From Kitasatospora sp. NBC_00458 (GTDB lineage: Bacteria > Actinomycetota > Actinomycetes > Streptomycetales > Streptomycetaceae), in contig NZ_CP107904.1 in assembly GCF_036013975.1 (NCBI RefSeq), positions 6,039,001 to 6,103,000 on the forward strand: DNA of 64,000 nt. The letters run 5' to 3'. This document shows, in pieces, positions 46,890-55,625 of this stretch. How positions within the stretch are numbered: the first letter of the stretch is position 1; each line of letters opens with the position of its first letter. The translations under genes were made by a program, and so were the position numbers. The notes beneath the pieces are model-generated. The model saw nothing but the letters and a program-made list of their open reading frames with translations, had not been told where the DNA came from and did no database searches.

Positions 46890-48628
46890 GGGCCGCGACC
46901 CCGCCCCCCGTCGCCCCCGCCGGCGACCACCACGACCTGGCCGTCGTGCTGTTCGCCGTCATCGTCCTGGTCACCCTGGCGATCACCGTCTGGGCCGGCC
47001 GCCGCCGGGGCAGCGCCGCCGAGGACTTCTACGCCGGCGGGCGCGACTTCACGCCGCTGCAGAACGGCTTCGCGCTCTCCGGGGACTACCTCTCCGCCGC
47101 CTCGTTCCTCGGCGTCGCGGGGCTGATCGCGCTCTACGGGTACGACGGCGTGCTCTACAGCATCGGCTTCCTGGTCGCCTGGCTGGTGGTGCTGATGCTG
47201 GTCGCCGAGCTGGTCCGGAACGCCGGGCGGTACACCCTCGCCGACGTCCTGGCGCTGCGGCTGCGCCGGCGCAAGGTCCGGGCGGCGGCCGGCGGCGCCA
47301 GCGTGGTCGTCACGCTCTTCTACCTGGTCGCCCAGATGGTCGGCGCGGGCAGCCTGGTCGCGCTGCTGCTGGGCACGAACAGCGCCCAGGCCCGGACCTG
47401 GACCATCGTGGCGGTCGGCGGTCTGATGATCGTCTACGTCACGGTGGGCGGGATGCGGGCCACCACCTGGATCCAGATCGTCAAGGCGTTCCTGCTGATC
47501 GCCGGGTCGGTGCTGCTGACCGTGCTGCTGATGGTCCGGTTCCACGGCGACGTCGCCGAGCTGATGCGGCAGGCCGCCCAGCACAGCGGCGCCGGGCAGC
47601 GGTACCTGGAACCGGGGCTCAAGTACGGGCACAGCTTCACCAGCCGGCTGGACTTCTTCAGCCTCGGCCTGGCCCTGGTGCTGGGCACCGCCGGCCTCCC
47701 GCACATCCTGTCCCGCTTCTACACCGTGCCGACGGCCCGGGCCGCCCGGCGCTCCACGATGTGGGCGATCGGGCTGGTCGGCGGGTTCTACCTGATGGCC
47801 ATCGCACTCGGACTGGGCGCCACCGCGCTGATCGGCTCGGCCGAGGTGCGGCACGCCAACTCGGCGGGCAACACGGCCGTCCCGCTGCTGGCCCTGGTGC
47901 TCGGCGGCGGCAACGGCTCCACCGGCGGGGTGCTGCTGTTCGCGCTGATCTCGGCGATCGCCTTCGCCACCATCCTCGCCGTGGTCGCCGGGCTCACCCT
48001 GGCCTCCTCGGCGGCGTTCGCGCACGACATCTGGGCGGGCGCCTGGCGGGGGCGGCCGCGCCGCACGCGCCGCCCCCGCGGCCGCCGGGCCGCCGTGCCG
48101 GCCTCCCGGCGGGCCCGGGGCGCGCTGACGGGCAGGCTCCGGGCCGCGGAGTCCGAGGCGGAGTCCGCCGGCGCGGTCGCGGAGCGGAAGGAGGTCGGTG
48201 TCGCCCGGGTCGCCGCGGTCGGGATCGGTGCGGTCGCGATCGTGCTCAGCCTCTTCGCCCAGCAGCTGAACGTGGCCTTCCTGGTCGGCCTGGCCTTCGC
48301 CGTCGCGGCCTCGGCCAACCTGCCGGTGCTGCTCTACAGCCTGTTCTGGCGGCGGTTCACCGCCCGTGGCGCGGTCTGGTCGGTGTACGGCGGGCTGATC
48401 CCCGCGGTGGTGCTGGTGGCCTTCTCGCCGGTGGTCTCGGGGACCAAGGTGGCCCTCTTCCCCGGGGTCGACTTCCACTGGTTCCCGCTGGAGAACCCGG
48501 GCATCGTCTCCATCCCGCTGGGCTTCCTGGCCGGGTGGATCGGCACCCTCACCTCGCCGGAACCGGCCGACCCGGACCGGTACGCGGAGCTGGAGGTCCG
48601 GTCGCTGACCGGTGCGGGGGCGGCGTAG
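46886..48628 (+). CDS. Sodium:solute symporter, acetate permease ActP-like
   Basis: This 580-residue SSS-family protein has about 13 membrane helices. Family features are GSAAEDFYAGGRDFTPLQNG after helix 1, SGDYLSAASFLGVAGLIALYG in pieces, and GTAGLPHILSRFYTVP. It probably takes up acetate or other short carboxylates with sodium or protons. A cytoplasmic loop at about 388-435 is strongly basic (RPRRTRRPRGRR), then acidic (AESEAESAG), and longer than usual. It is translationally coupled to the DUF485 gene and ends before a very strong hairpin. Confidence 0.88.
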   Translation: MRAATPPPVAPAGDHHDLAVVLFAVIVLVTLAITVWAGRRRGSAAEDFYAGGRDFTPLQNGFALSGDYLSAASFLGVAGLIALYGYDGVLYSIGFLVAWLVVLMLVAELVRNAGRYTLADVLALRLRRRKVRAAAGGASVVVTLFYLVAQMVGAGSLVALLLGTNSAQARTWTIVAVGGLMIVYVTVGGMRATTWIQIVKAFLLIAGSVLLTVLLMVRFHGDVAELMRQAAQHSGAGQRYLEPGLKYGHSFTSRLDFFSLGLALVLGTAGLPHILSRFYTVPTARAARRSTMWAIGLVGGFYLMAIALGLGATALIGSAEVRHANSAGNTAVPLLALVLGGGNGSTGGVLLFALISAIAFATILAVVAGLTLASSAAFAHDIWAGAWRGRPRRTRRPRGRRAAVPASRRARGALTGRLRAAESEAESAGAVAERKEVGVARVAAVGIGAVAIVLSLFAQQLNVAFLVGLAFAVAASANLPVLLYSLFWRRFTARGAVWSVYGGLIPAVVLVAFSPVVSGTKVALFPGVDFHWFPLENPGIVSIPLGFLAGWIGTLTSPEPADPDRYAELEVRSLTGAGAA

Positions 48629-48640
48629 CGGCGGCTCCGA

Positions 48641-48701
48641 CGGCAGGAGCGCAGGACCCCGGTGGGCCCCGACGGGCCGCCGGGGTCCTGCGCTCCTGCC
48701 G
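48641..48701. terminator. Exceptionally long terminator between convergent genes
   Basis: Perfect 22-bp arms, beginning CGGCAGGAGCGCAGG, enclose a 17-base GC-rich loop. It lies between the symporter stop (48628) and the convergent gene stop (48738), so it can act in both directions. Confidence 0.85.
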
Positions 48702-48737
48702 CCGGTACGGGCGTGCCGGGCCGGGGCGGCCGCCGCG

Positions 48738-49640
48738 CTACCGCTGCCGGACCGCGCCGACGTCCATCCGGGACGGCGTGCCCGCCGCCTTGCCGCAGCT
48801 CTCGGGCCGGGCCGGCTCGCTCAGGCCCTCGACCACCTCGACCTCCCAGGACCGGCCGTCCTCGTGCCGGACCCCCACCAGCCAGCGGCCCGGGCCGTCC
48901 GGCCGCTGCGCCACGGTCAGCGCGTCCACCCGGGTCTCACCGGTCGCCACCCGCACCGCGTGGTCGGCGGCCTGGCCCGGACGCTCCCAGCCCGAGCAGC
49001 CGCGCGACCACTCCGGCACCATGTGGCCGACGGCCGCCGCCGACAGCACCTCCTTGGCCGACTCCGGGGTCAGCCGTCCGTAGGCGTAGCCGTAGGGCAG
49101 CACCAGCATGGTCGGCGAGAAGCGGTGCCCGCCGAGGTGCGTCACCTCCCACACCTCGCTGTGCCCCGCCACCGCGAGCTCCGCCGCCAGCGGGCGGCCG
49201 AGCAGCGCGCAGCAGCGGTCCCGGCGGCCGTTGGTGCACACCAGGGCGATCGGCCCGCCGATGTGCGGAGCCCCGAAACCGCCGTGGTCGCCCGCGCCCA
49301 GCGCGGCGAAGTCCAGGGCCAGCAGCTCCGCGGGATCGGTCACGGCCGAACGGCGCACCCACCCGCGACCCGGCACGGTGTGCGCGACCAGCACCTCGTG
49401 CCGCGCCGTCGGCAGGCAGTCGGCGTGCCGCCCCGGCCGCCGGATCAGGGCCACCCGTACGCCGGTCCCGTCGGTCGCCGCCTCCAGGGCCCGCCCCACC
49501 GCCGCGTCCAGATGGCTCTCCGCGAGTGCCTTCGCGCCCCACGGGCCGGTCTGCTCCACCAGCAGCCAGGTGGTGGCGGTCGCCGCCGTGGCGGCCAACG
49601 GCTCCGACAGTTCACGCGACACGGTCGCACAGGTGCTCAC
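48738..49640 (-). CDS. Sucrase/ferredoxin-like family protein
   Basis: This 300-residue protein matches the sucrase/ferredoxin-like (thioredoxin-like ferredoxin) family: CTNGRRDRCCALLGRPLAAEL with clustered cysteines, then VWEVTHLGGHRFSPTMLVLP with the THxGGH motif and a late CSGWERPG. The cysteines could hold a [2Fe-2S] cluster; the 'sucrase' label is historical and no glycosidase motif is seen. GTG at 49640. It ends just after the 22-bp hairpin, convergent with the symporter. Confidence 0.82.
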   Translation of the reverse strand: MSTCATVSRELSEPLAATAATATTWLLVEQTGPWGAKALAESHLDAAVGRALEAATDGTGVRVALIRRPGRHADCLPTARHEVLVAHTVPGRGWVRRSAVTDPAELLALDFAALGAGDHGGFGAPHIGGPIALVCTNGRRDRCCALLGRPLAAELAVAGHSEVWEVTHLGGHRFSPTMLVLPYGYAYGRLTPESAKEVLSAAAVGHMVPEWSRGCSGWERPGQAADHAVRVATGETRVDALTVAQRPDGPGRWLVGVRHEDGRSWEVEVVEGLSEPARPESCGKAAGTPSRMDVGAVRQR

Positions 49641-49781
49641 TCCGGTAAGGCTACCCTCGCCTCCCTCCCGGGGCGGCTCGGATCCCCGTTCCGGCGCCGG
49701 GTGTCGGGGCAGGGCGGGTGAGGGGGCGCGAGCGGGGCGGGCCCGGTGGGCACGGCGGCCGTGCGGAGGCGGACCGGGAAG

Positions 49782-49821
49782 CGCGGAGGGGCGCCGGACC
49801 GAGGTCCGACGCCCCTCCGCG
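49782..49821 (-). terminator. Terminator of parC
   Basis: CGCGGAGGGGCGCCGGACC and its complement pair over 19 bp with one mismatch, with GA between the arms, 18 bases beyond the parC stop. Confidence 0.75.
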
Positions 49822-49838
49822 GGGTGGAACGGGGCGCG

Positions 49839-52289
49839 TCAGGCGGGGCCGGCGACCGTGTCGATCGGGGTCGTGACGGGGGTGCCGGAGCCGTCGCGCC
49901 GCGGGTCGCGCTCGGGCAGGTCGACCGGGGCGCCCTTGGCGGTGGCGGCGCGGGCGGGGGCGGGCCCGACCCAGGCGAAGGCGAGGGCGTCCTCGCCGCG
50001 CAGGAAGCGCTGGCAGCGGACGCCGCCGGTGGCCCGGCCCTTGCGCGGGTACTGCTCGAAGGGGGTGACCTTCCAGCTGGACTGGGCCTCGCCGGTGAGG
50101 GTGCCGGAGGCGCCGGCCACCGAGACCACCACCGCGTCGACGGCCGGGTCGACGGCGGTGAAGGAGAGCACCCGGGCGCCGTCGGAGAGCTTGATGCCGG
50201 CCATGCCGCCGGCCGGGCGGCCCTGCGGGCGGACCTGTCCGGCGGGGTAGCGGAGCAGCTGGGCGTCGGAGGCGACGAAGACCAGGTCCTCCTCGCCGGT
50301 GCGCAGTTCGACCGCGCCGACCACCTCGTCGCCGTCCTTGAGCGCGATCACCTCGAACTCGTCCTTGTTGGCGGGCCATTCGGGGACGACCCGCTTGACG
50401 ACGCCCTGCGCGGTGCCGAGCGCCAGGCCGGGAGAGGACTCGTCCAGGGTGGTGAGGGCGATGGCGCGCTCGCCCGTCTCCAGCCGGAGGAACTCGGTGA
50501 CGGCGGCGCCGCCCGCCAGGGTGGGCGAGGGGGTGGGCGGGAGCGCGGGCAGGTCGATGACCGGCAGGCGCAGGACCCGGCCGGCCGTGGTGACCACGCC
50601 GACGTCGGCGCGCGCGGTGCTGGGCACCGCGGAGACGATGACGTCGTGCTTGGCGCGCTTCTCGGAGAGTTCGAAGGGCTCTCCGTCGGCGGTGCGGGCG
50701 AGGAGGCCGGTGGAGGAGAGCAGCACCCGGCACGGGTCGTCGGCGACCTCCAGCGGCACGGCCAGCGAGGCGGCCGGCGCGGCGCCGGCCTCCAGCAGGA
50801 CGGTCCGCCGCTCGGTGCCGAACTGCTTGGCGACGGCGCCGAGTTCGTTGGAGACGACGCTGCGCAGCCGGCTGTCGGACTCGAGGATCTCGGTCAGCTC
50901 GGCGATCTCGGAGTTGAGCTTGGCCTGCTCCTGCTCCAGCTCGACCCGGTCGAAGCGGGTGAGCCGGCGCAGCGGCGTGTCGAGGATGTAGGAGGTCTGC
51001 GTCTCGGAGAGCGAGAAGCGCTCGATCAGGCGGTCCTTGGCCTGGGCGGCGTTGTCGCTGGACCGGATGATGGCGATGACCTCGTCGATGTCGACCAGGG
51101 CGACGAGCAGGCCCTCGACCAGGTGCAGCCGCTCCTGGCGCTTGCGTCGGCGGAAGTCGCTGCGTCGGCGGACCACCTCGAAGCGGTGGTCGACGTAGAC
51201 CTCCAGCAGCTCCTTGAGGCCGAGGGTGAGCGGCTGACCGTCCACCAGCGCCACGTTGTTGATGCCGAAGGTCTCCTCCATCGGCGTCAGCTTGTAGAGC
51301 TGCTCCAGGAGGGCCTCGGGCACGAAGCCGTTCTTCACCTCGATGACGAGGCGGAGCCCGTGCTCGCGGTCGGTGAGGTCCTTGACGTCCGCGATGCCCT
51401 GCAGCTTCTTGGCGTTGACCAGGTCCTTGATCTTCGAGATGACCTTCTCCGGGCCGACGTTGTACGGCAGCTCGGTGACCACGATGCCCTTGCGGCGGGC
51501 GGTGACGGCCTCGATCGTGCTGGTGGCGCGGATCTTGAAGGTGCCGCGGCCGGACTCGTAGGCGTCCCGGATGCCGGAGAGGCCGACGATCCGGCCGCCG
51601 GTGGGCAGGTCCGGGCCGGGGACGAACCGCATCAGGGTGTCGAGGTCGGCGCTGGGGTGCTTGATCAGGTGCCGGGCTGCGGCGACCACCTCGGAGAGGT
51701 TGTGCGGCGGCATGTTGGTGGCCATGCCGACGGCGATCCCGGTGGCGCCGTTGACCAGCAGGTTGGGGAAGGCGGCCGGCAGGGCCAGCGGCTCCTGCTC
51801 GCTGCCGTCGTAGTTGGGCCCGAAGTCGACGGTCTCCTCGTGGATCGACTCGACCATCGCCATGGAGGCGGCGGTGAGCCGCGACTCGGTGTACCGCATG
51901 GCGGCCGGCGGGTCGTCGTTGCCGAGCGAACCGAAGTTGCCGTGGCCGTCGATCAGCGGCAGCCGCATCGAGAACGGCTGCGCCATGCGGACGACGGAGT
52001 CGTAGATGGAGGCGTCACCGTGCGGGTGCAGCCGGCCCATCACCTCGCCCACCAGGCGGGCGCACTTGACGTGGCCGCGCTCCGGGCGGAGGCCCATCTC
52101 GTTGGCCTGGTAGAGGATTCGGCGGTGCACCGGCTTGAGGCCGTCCCGGGCGTCCGGGAGTGCTCGCGAGTAGATCACCGAGTAGGCGTACTCAAGGAAC
52201 GAGCCCTGCATCTCGTCCACGACGTCGACATCGAGGATGCGCTCCTCGAAGTCTCCGGGCGGCGGGGTCTGCGAACTGCGGCGGGCCAT
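49839..52289 (-). CDS. parC: Topoisomerase IV / gyrase-like subunit A (ParC)
   Basis: This 816-residue subunit cuts and rejoins DNA as partner of ParE. YSVIYSRALPDARDGLKPVH begins the core; the catalytic Tyr lies in AAMRYTESRL, and DGHGNFGSLGNDDPPA precedes it. The quinolone region reads HPHGDASIYDS, with Ala where E. coli ParC/GyrA has Ser. The C-terminal beta-pinwheel lacks a gyrase QRRGGKG box; RPQGRPAGGMAGI is the nearest match, which favours topoisomerase IV over gyrase. Start ATG 52289. Its promoter is divergent from the M16 operon. I infer decatenation of daughter chromosomes at sporulation septation from work on streptomycetes. Confidence 0.92.
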   Translation of the reverse strand: MARRSSQTPPPGDFEERILDVDVVDEMQGSFLEYAYSVIYSRALPDARDGLKPVHRRILYQANEMGLRPERGHVKCARLVGEVMGRLHPHGDASIYDSVVRMAQPFSMRLPLIDGHGNFGSLGNDDPPAAMRYTESRLTAASMAMVESIHEETVDFGPNYDGSEQEPLALPAAFPNLLVNGATGIAVGMATNMPPHNLSEVVAAARHLIKHPSADLDTLMRFVPGPDLPTGGRIVGLSGIRDAYESGRGTFKIRATSTIEAVTARRKGIVVTELPYNVGPEKVISKIKDLVNAKKLQGIADVKDLTDREHGLRLVIEVKNGFVPEALLEQLYKLTPMEETFGINNVALVDGQPLTLGLKELLEVYVDHRFEVVRRRSDFRRRKRQERLHLVEGLLVALVDIDEVIAIIRSSDNAAQAKDRLIERFSLSETQTSYILDTPLRRLTRFDRVELEQEQAKLNSEIAELTEILESDSRLRSVVSNELGAVAKQFGTERRTVLLEAGAAPAASLAVPLEVADDPCRVLLSSTGLLARTADGEPFELSEKRAKHDVIVSAVPSTARADVGVVTTAGRVLRLPVIDLPALPPTPSPTLAGGAAVTEFLRLETGERAIALTTLDESSPGLALGTAQGVVKRVVPEWPANKDEFEVIALKDGDEVVGAVELRTGEEDLVFVASDAQLLRYPAGQVRPQGRPAGGMAGIKLSDGARVLSFTAVDPAVDAVVVSVAGASGTLTGEAQSSWKVTPFEQYPRKGRATGGVRCQRFLRGEDALAFAWVGPAPARAATAKGAPVDLPERDPRRDGSGTPVTTPIDTVAGPA

Positions 52290-52378
52290 CGCGGCGGGGC
52301 TCCCTTACGTCTCGCTTGCGTCTCGTCTGCGCTGTGGTGTCGCCGGCTGTCGTCGGGGGGTGTCAACAGGGCGCAGCG

Positions 52379-52495
52379 CCCCCATTGTGGACCCTCGGGC
52401 GGACAGTCCCGGCCAGCGCCCCTCTTCCGCCCCTGGCGAACGCCCCTTCCGCGCGGACACATCCACGTCATTCGCGCGTTGCACCACAATGGGGG
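52379..52495. promoter_or_regulatory. Mirror-image 12-bp elements in the parC / M16 divergent promoter region
   Basis: CCACAATGGGGG occurs on the plus strand at 52484..52495 and on the minus strand at 52379..52390, exactly and pointing away from each other, 105 bp centre to centre. Each lies at a promoter-like distance from its gene (46 bases to the M16 ATG, 89 to the parC ATG). CACAAT could be the -10 and GGGGG the start region of two similar promoters, or both could be sites for one regulator. Confidence 0.5.
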
Positions 52496-52540
52496 ACGCC
52501 ACACGAACCCCGACATCGACGACGGGAAGGACCCGAGCGC

Positions 52541-53935
52541 ATGGCCAACCCGGCCCCCGCCTCCCAGCGAGGCATCGCCATCACCGAGCACCGCCTGGCC
52601 AACGGCCTGCGCGTCGTCCTCTCCGAGGACCACCTGACCCCGGTGGCCGCGGTCTGCCTCTGGTACGACGTCGGCTCCCGGCACGAGGTGAAGGGCCGCA
52701 CCGGACTGGCCCACCTGTTCGAGCACCTGATGTTCCAGGGGTCCGCCAACGTCTCCAACAACGGCCACTTCGAACTGGTCCAGGGCGCGGGCGGCTCGCT
52801 GAACGGCACCACCAGCTTCGAGCGCACCAACTACTTCGAGACCATGCCGGCCCACCAGCTGGAGCTCGCGCTCTGGCTGGAGGCGGACCGGATGGGCTCG
52901 CTGCTCGCCGCCCTCGACGAGACGTCGATGGAGAACCAGCGCGACGTGGTGAAGAACGAGCGCCGCCAGCGCTACGACAACGTGCCCTACGGCACCGCCT
53001 TCGAGAAGCTCACCGCGCTCTCCTTCCCGGACGGCCACCCGTACCACCACACCCCGATCGGGTCGATGGCGGACCTCGACGCGGCCACCCTGGAGGACGC
53101 CCGGACGTTCTTCCGCACGTACTACGCGCCGAACAACGCGGTGCTGTCGGTGGTCGGCGACATCGACCCGGAGCAGGCGATCGCCTGGGTCGAGAAGTAC
53201 TTCGGGTCGATCCCCGCGCACGACGGCAAGCAGCCGCCGCGCGACGGCTCCCTGCCGGACACCGTCGGCCGGGAGGTGCGCGAGCTGATCCGCGAGGACG
53301 TGCCGTCCCGCGCGCTGATGGCCGCCTACCGGCTGCCGCACGACGGCACCCGCGAGGCGGACGCCGCCGACCTGGCGCTGACCGTCCTCGGCAGCGGCGA
53401 GTCCAGCCGGCTGTACAACCGGCTGGTCCGGCGGGACCGCACCGCCGTCGCGGCCGGGTTCGGCCTGCTCCGGCTGGCCGGCGCGCCCAGCCTGGGCTGG
53501 CTGGACGTCAAGACCTCGGGTGACGCGACCGTCGAGCAGATCGACGCGGCCGTCGACGAGGAGCTCGCCCGGTTCGCCGCCGAGGGGCCGACCCCGGCGG
53601 AGCTGGAGCGGGCCCAGGCGCAGATCGAGCGCGAGTGGCTGGACCGGCTCACCACGGTCGCCGGCCGGGCCGACGAACTCTGCCGCTTCGCCGTGCTGTT
53701 CGGCGACCCGAAGCTGCTGAACGACGCCCTGCCGAAGGTCCTCGACGTCACCGCCGAGGAGGTGCGGGCGGTCGCGCAGGCGCGGCTGCACCCGCAGAAC
53801 CGGGCGGTCCTGGTGTACGAGCCGACCACCGCCGACGACACCGGGGCCGCCGCCGGGGCGGACACCGAGGACGCCGTCGCCGCCGACCAGACCGCCGCCA
53901 CCGCCGAGACCGACGAGGAGGGTGCCGCCGTATGA
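52541..53935 (+). CDS. M16 zinc metallopeptidase, catalytic subunit
   Basis: This 464-residue protein has the inverted zinc motif HLFEH (His58, Glu61, His62) in LAHLFEHLMFQGSANV and the third-ligand region with ENQRDVVKNERRQRYDN. It belongs to the insulinase/mitochondrial processing peptidase group and probably cleaves peptides or signal fragments. No signal peptide is seen. The last 40 residues are Asp/Ala-rich. ATG at 52541 has GGGAAGG 12 bases upstream. It overlaps the next gene, a non-catalytic partner, by ATGA. Confidence 0.9.
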   Translation: MANPAPASQRGIAITEHRLANGLRVVLSEDHLTPVAAVCLWYDVGSRHEVKGRTGLAHLFEHLMFQGSANVSNNGHFELVQGAGGSLNGTTSFERTNYFETMPAHQLELALWLEADRMGSLLAALDETSMENQRDVVKNERRQRYDNVPYGTAFEKLTALSFPDGHPYHHTPIGSMADLDAATLEDARTFFRTYYAPNNAVLSVVGDIDPEQAIAWVEKYFGSIPAHDGKQPPRDGSLPDTVGREVRELIREDVPSRALMAAYRLPHDGTREADAADLALTVLGSGESSRLYNRLVRRDRTAVAAGFGLLRLAGAPSLGWLDVKTSGDATVEQIDAAVDEELARFAAEGPTPAELERAQAQIEREWLDRLTTVAGRADELCRFAVLFGDPKLLNDALPKVLDVTAEEVRAVAQARLHPQNRAVLVYEPTTADDTGAAAGADTEDAVAADQTAATAETDEEGAAV

Positions 53936-55323
53936 GCACCGACTACGTCCCCGCCATGACCTTCCACCCCCAGCCCGAGCCCGGTACGCCGAGCCCGTGG
54001 GCGTTCCCCGCGCCCGAGCGCGCGGCGCTCGGCAACGGCATCACCGTGCTGCACTGCCACCGCCCCGGCCAGCAGCTGGTCGCCGTCGACGTGCTGCTCG
54101 ACGCGCCGCTCGCGGCCGAGCCGGACGGGCTGGACGGCGTCTCGGCGATCCTGGCCCGCGCGCTGAGCGAGGGCACCGACACGCTCACCGCCGAGGAGTT
54201 CGCCGCCGAGCTGGAGCGGGCCGGCGCCACCCTGGACGCGCACGCCGACCACCCGTGCATCCGGGTCTCGCTGGAGGTCCCGGCCTCCCGGCTGGCCCGC
54301 GGCCTGGACCTGCTGGCCGCCGCCCTGGGCAGCCCGGCGCTGCCGGAGGGCGAGATCGAGCGGCTGGTCGCCAACCGGCTGGACGAGATCGTCCACGAGC
54401 AGGCCAACCCGGCCCGCCGGGCCGCGAAGGCGCTCTACGCCGAGCTGTTCGACGCGGCGGACCGGCTCTCCCGGCCGCGCAGCGGCACCGCGGAGACGGT
54501 CAAGCCGATCGACCGGGCCGCCGTCCGGGCGTTCTACGAGGCGCACGTCCGCCCGGCCACCACGACGGTCGTCGTGGTCGGCGACCTCACCGGCACCGAC
54601 CTGCCGGCGCTGCTGGAGTCCACCCTGGGCGGCTGGAAGGGCACCCCGGCCGAGTCCGCCCCGCACGCGCCGGTGACCGCCGACGACACCGGCCGGGTGA
54701 TCATCGTGGACCGTCCCGGCTCGGTCCAGACCCAGCTGCTGATCGGCCGGATCGGACCGGACCGGCACGACCCGCGCTGGGCCGCCCAGATCCTCGGCAC
54801 CTACTGCCTGGGCGGCACCCTCACCTCCCGCCTGGACCGGGTGCTGCGCGAGGAGAAGGGCTACACCTACGGCGTCCGGGCGTTCGCCCAGCCGCTGCGT
54901 TCGGCGGCCGACGGCACCGGCCGCGCGATGCTGGCGATCAGCGGCTCGGTGGACACCGCCTCCACCGCCCCGGCGCTCGCCGACACCTGGACCATCCTGC
55001 GCACGCTGGCCGCCGAGGGGCTCACCGACGCGGAGCGCGAGGAGGCGGTGCAGTTCCTGGTCGGCGTGGCCCCGCTGAAGTACGAGACGGCGGGTTCGGT
55101 GGCCGGCACCCTGGCCGACCAGGTGGAGCAGCACCTGGCGGACGACTTCCAGGCCGAGGTCTACCGGCAGCTGGCCGAGCTGTCGACGGCCGAGGCCACC
55201 GCGGCCGTGGTCGAGGCCTTCCCGCCGGACCGGCTGGTGACCGTCCTGGTCGGGGACGCCGCCGCGTTCGCGGACCAGGTGCGGGAGCTCGGCATCGGCG
55301 AGGTCACCGTCGTCACCGCCTGA
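53932..55323 (+). CDS. M16 peptidase, non-catalytic partner subunit
   Basis: This 463-residue paralogue of the upstream M16 gene lacks the HxxEH motif: the corresponding site reads VSAILARALSEGT. It retains the late RVLREEKGYTYGVRAF motif, whose Arg/Tyr pair supplies substrate contacts in the heterodimeric M16B class. Adjacent catalytic and non-catalytic M16B genes are typical of two-subunit bacterial proteases. The start shares ATGA with the stop of the first gene. A 36-bp palindrome ends the operon. Confidence 0.9.
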   Translation: MSTDYVPAMTFHPQPEPGTPSPWAFPAPERAALGNGITVLHCHRPGQQLVAVDVLLDAPLAAEPDGLDGVSAILARALSEGTDTLTAEEFAAELERAGATLDAHADHPCIRVSLEVPASRLARGLDLLAAALGSPALPEGEIERLVANRLDEIVHEQANPARRAAKALYAELFDAADRLSRPRSGTAETVKPIDRAAVRAFYEAHVRPATTTVVVVGDLTGTDLPALLESTLGGWKGTPAESAPHAPVTADDTGRVIIVDRPGSVQTQLLIGRIGPDRHDPRWAAQILGTYCLGGTLTSRLDRVLREEKGYTYGVRAFAQPLRSAADGTGRAMLAISGSVDTASTAPALADTWTILRTLAAEGLTDAEREEAVQFLVGVAPLKYETAGSVAGTLADQVEQHLADDFQAEVYRQLAELSTAEATAAVVEAFPPDRLVTVLVGDAAAFADQVRELGIGEVTVVTA

Positions 55324-55339
55324 GCGGGACCGCGGGCCG

Positions 55340-55375
55340 GGGCCCGGTGGAGCGCACGTGCGCTCCACCGGGCCC
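55340..55375 (+). terminator. 36-bp perfect palindrome ending the M16 operon
   Basis: Two 18-base arms, the first beginning GGGCCCGGTGGAGCGCAC, meet without a spacer and are followed by TTCGCGTTATT. In RNA the tip opens to a small loop. Confidence 0.8.
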
Positions 55376-55625
55376 TTCGCGTTATTCCCTTGCGGACGCC
55401 GTGCGGTGCGTGGGTAGATGGCTCCCGGCACCCGGTACACACACGGAGAGGAGGCGGTCACCATGCGGGTCGAGCACACCGGTCGGCGCTCCCCGAGACT
55501 GTCCTCCCGATGCCCCTCGGCCGCCTGAGCGCGGTCGCTCCCGACATCCCCGGGCCGCACCGGGACTCTTCGCGCGGCAACCCCCCCTAGGCTTGAACCA
55601 ACCGACCTCAGGAGGTCGTCGAACC
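55376..55625. other. rtcB leader region
   Basis: The region includes a candidate promoter (TTGCGG at 55390, TAGATG at 55415, rather wide at 19 bases), the candidate leader peptide gene at 55463..55528, and GGAGG (55611..55615, extended AGGAGGTCGTCG) before the rtcB ATG. Confidence 0.4.
55463..55528 (+). CDS. Candidate 21-residue leader peptide upstream of rtcB
   Basis: ATG at 55463 follows GGAGAGGAGG by 8 bases, the best ribosome-binding site in the gap. The 21-residue product starts MRVEHTGRRSPRL and ends SSRCPSAA, with one cysteine. Actinobacterial leader peptides annotated near sulfur-related genes often contain a short RR...SSxxCP pattern like this one, though they are not usually linked to rtcB. 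It could be an independent small gene, a leader controlling rtcB, or chance. Confidence 0.4.
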   Translation: MRVEHTGRRSPRLSSRCPSAA

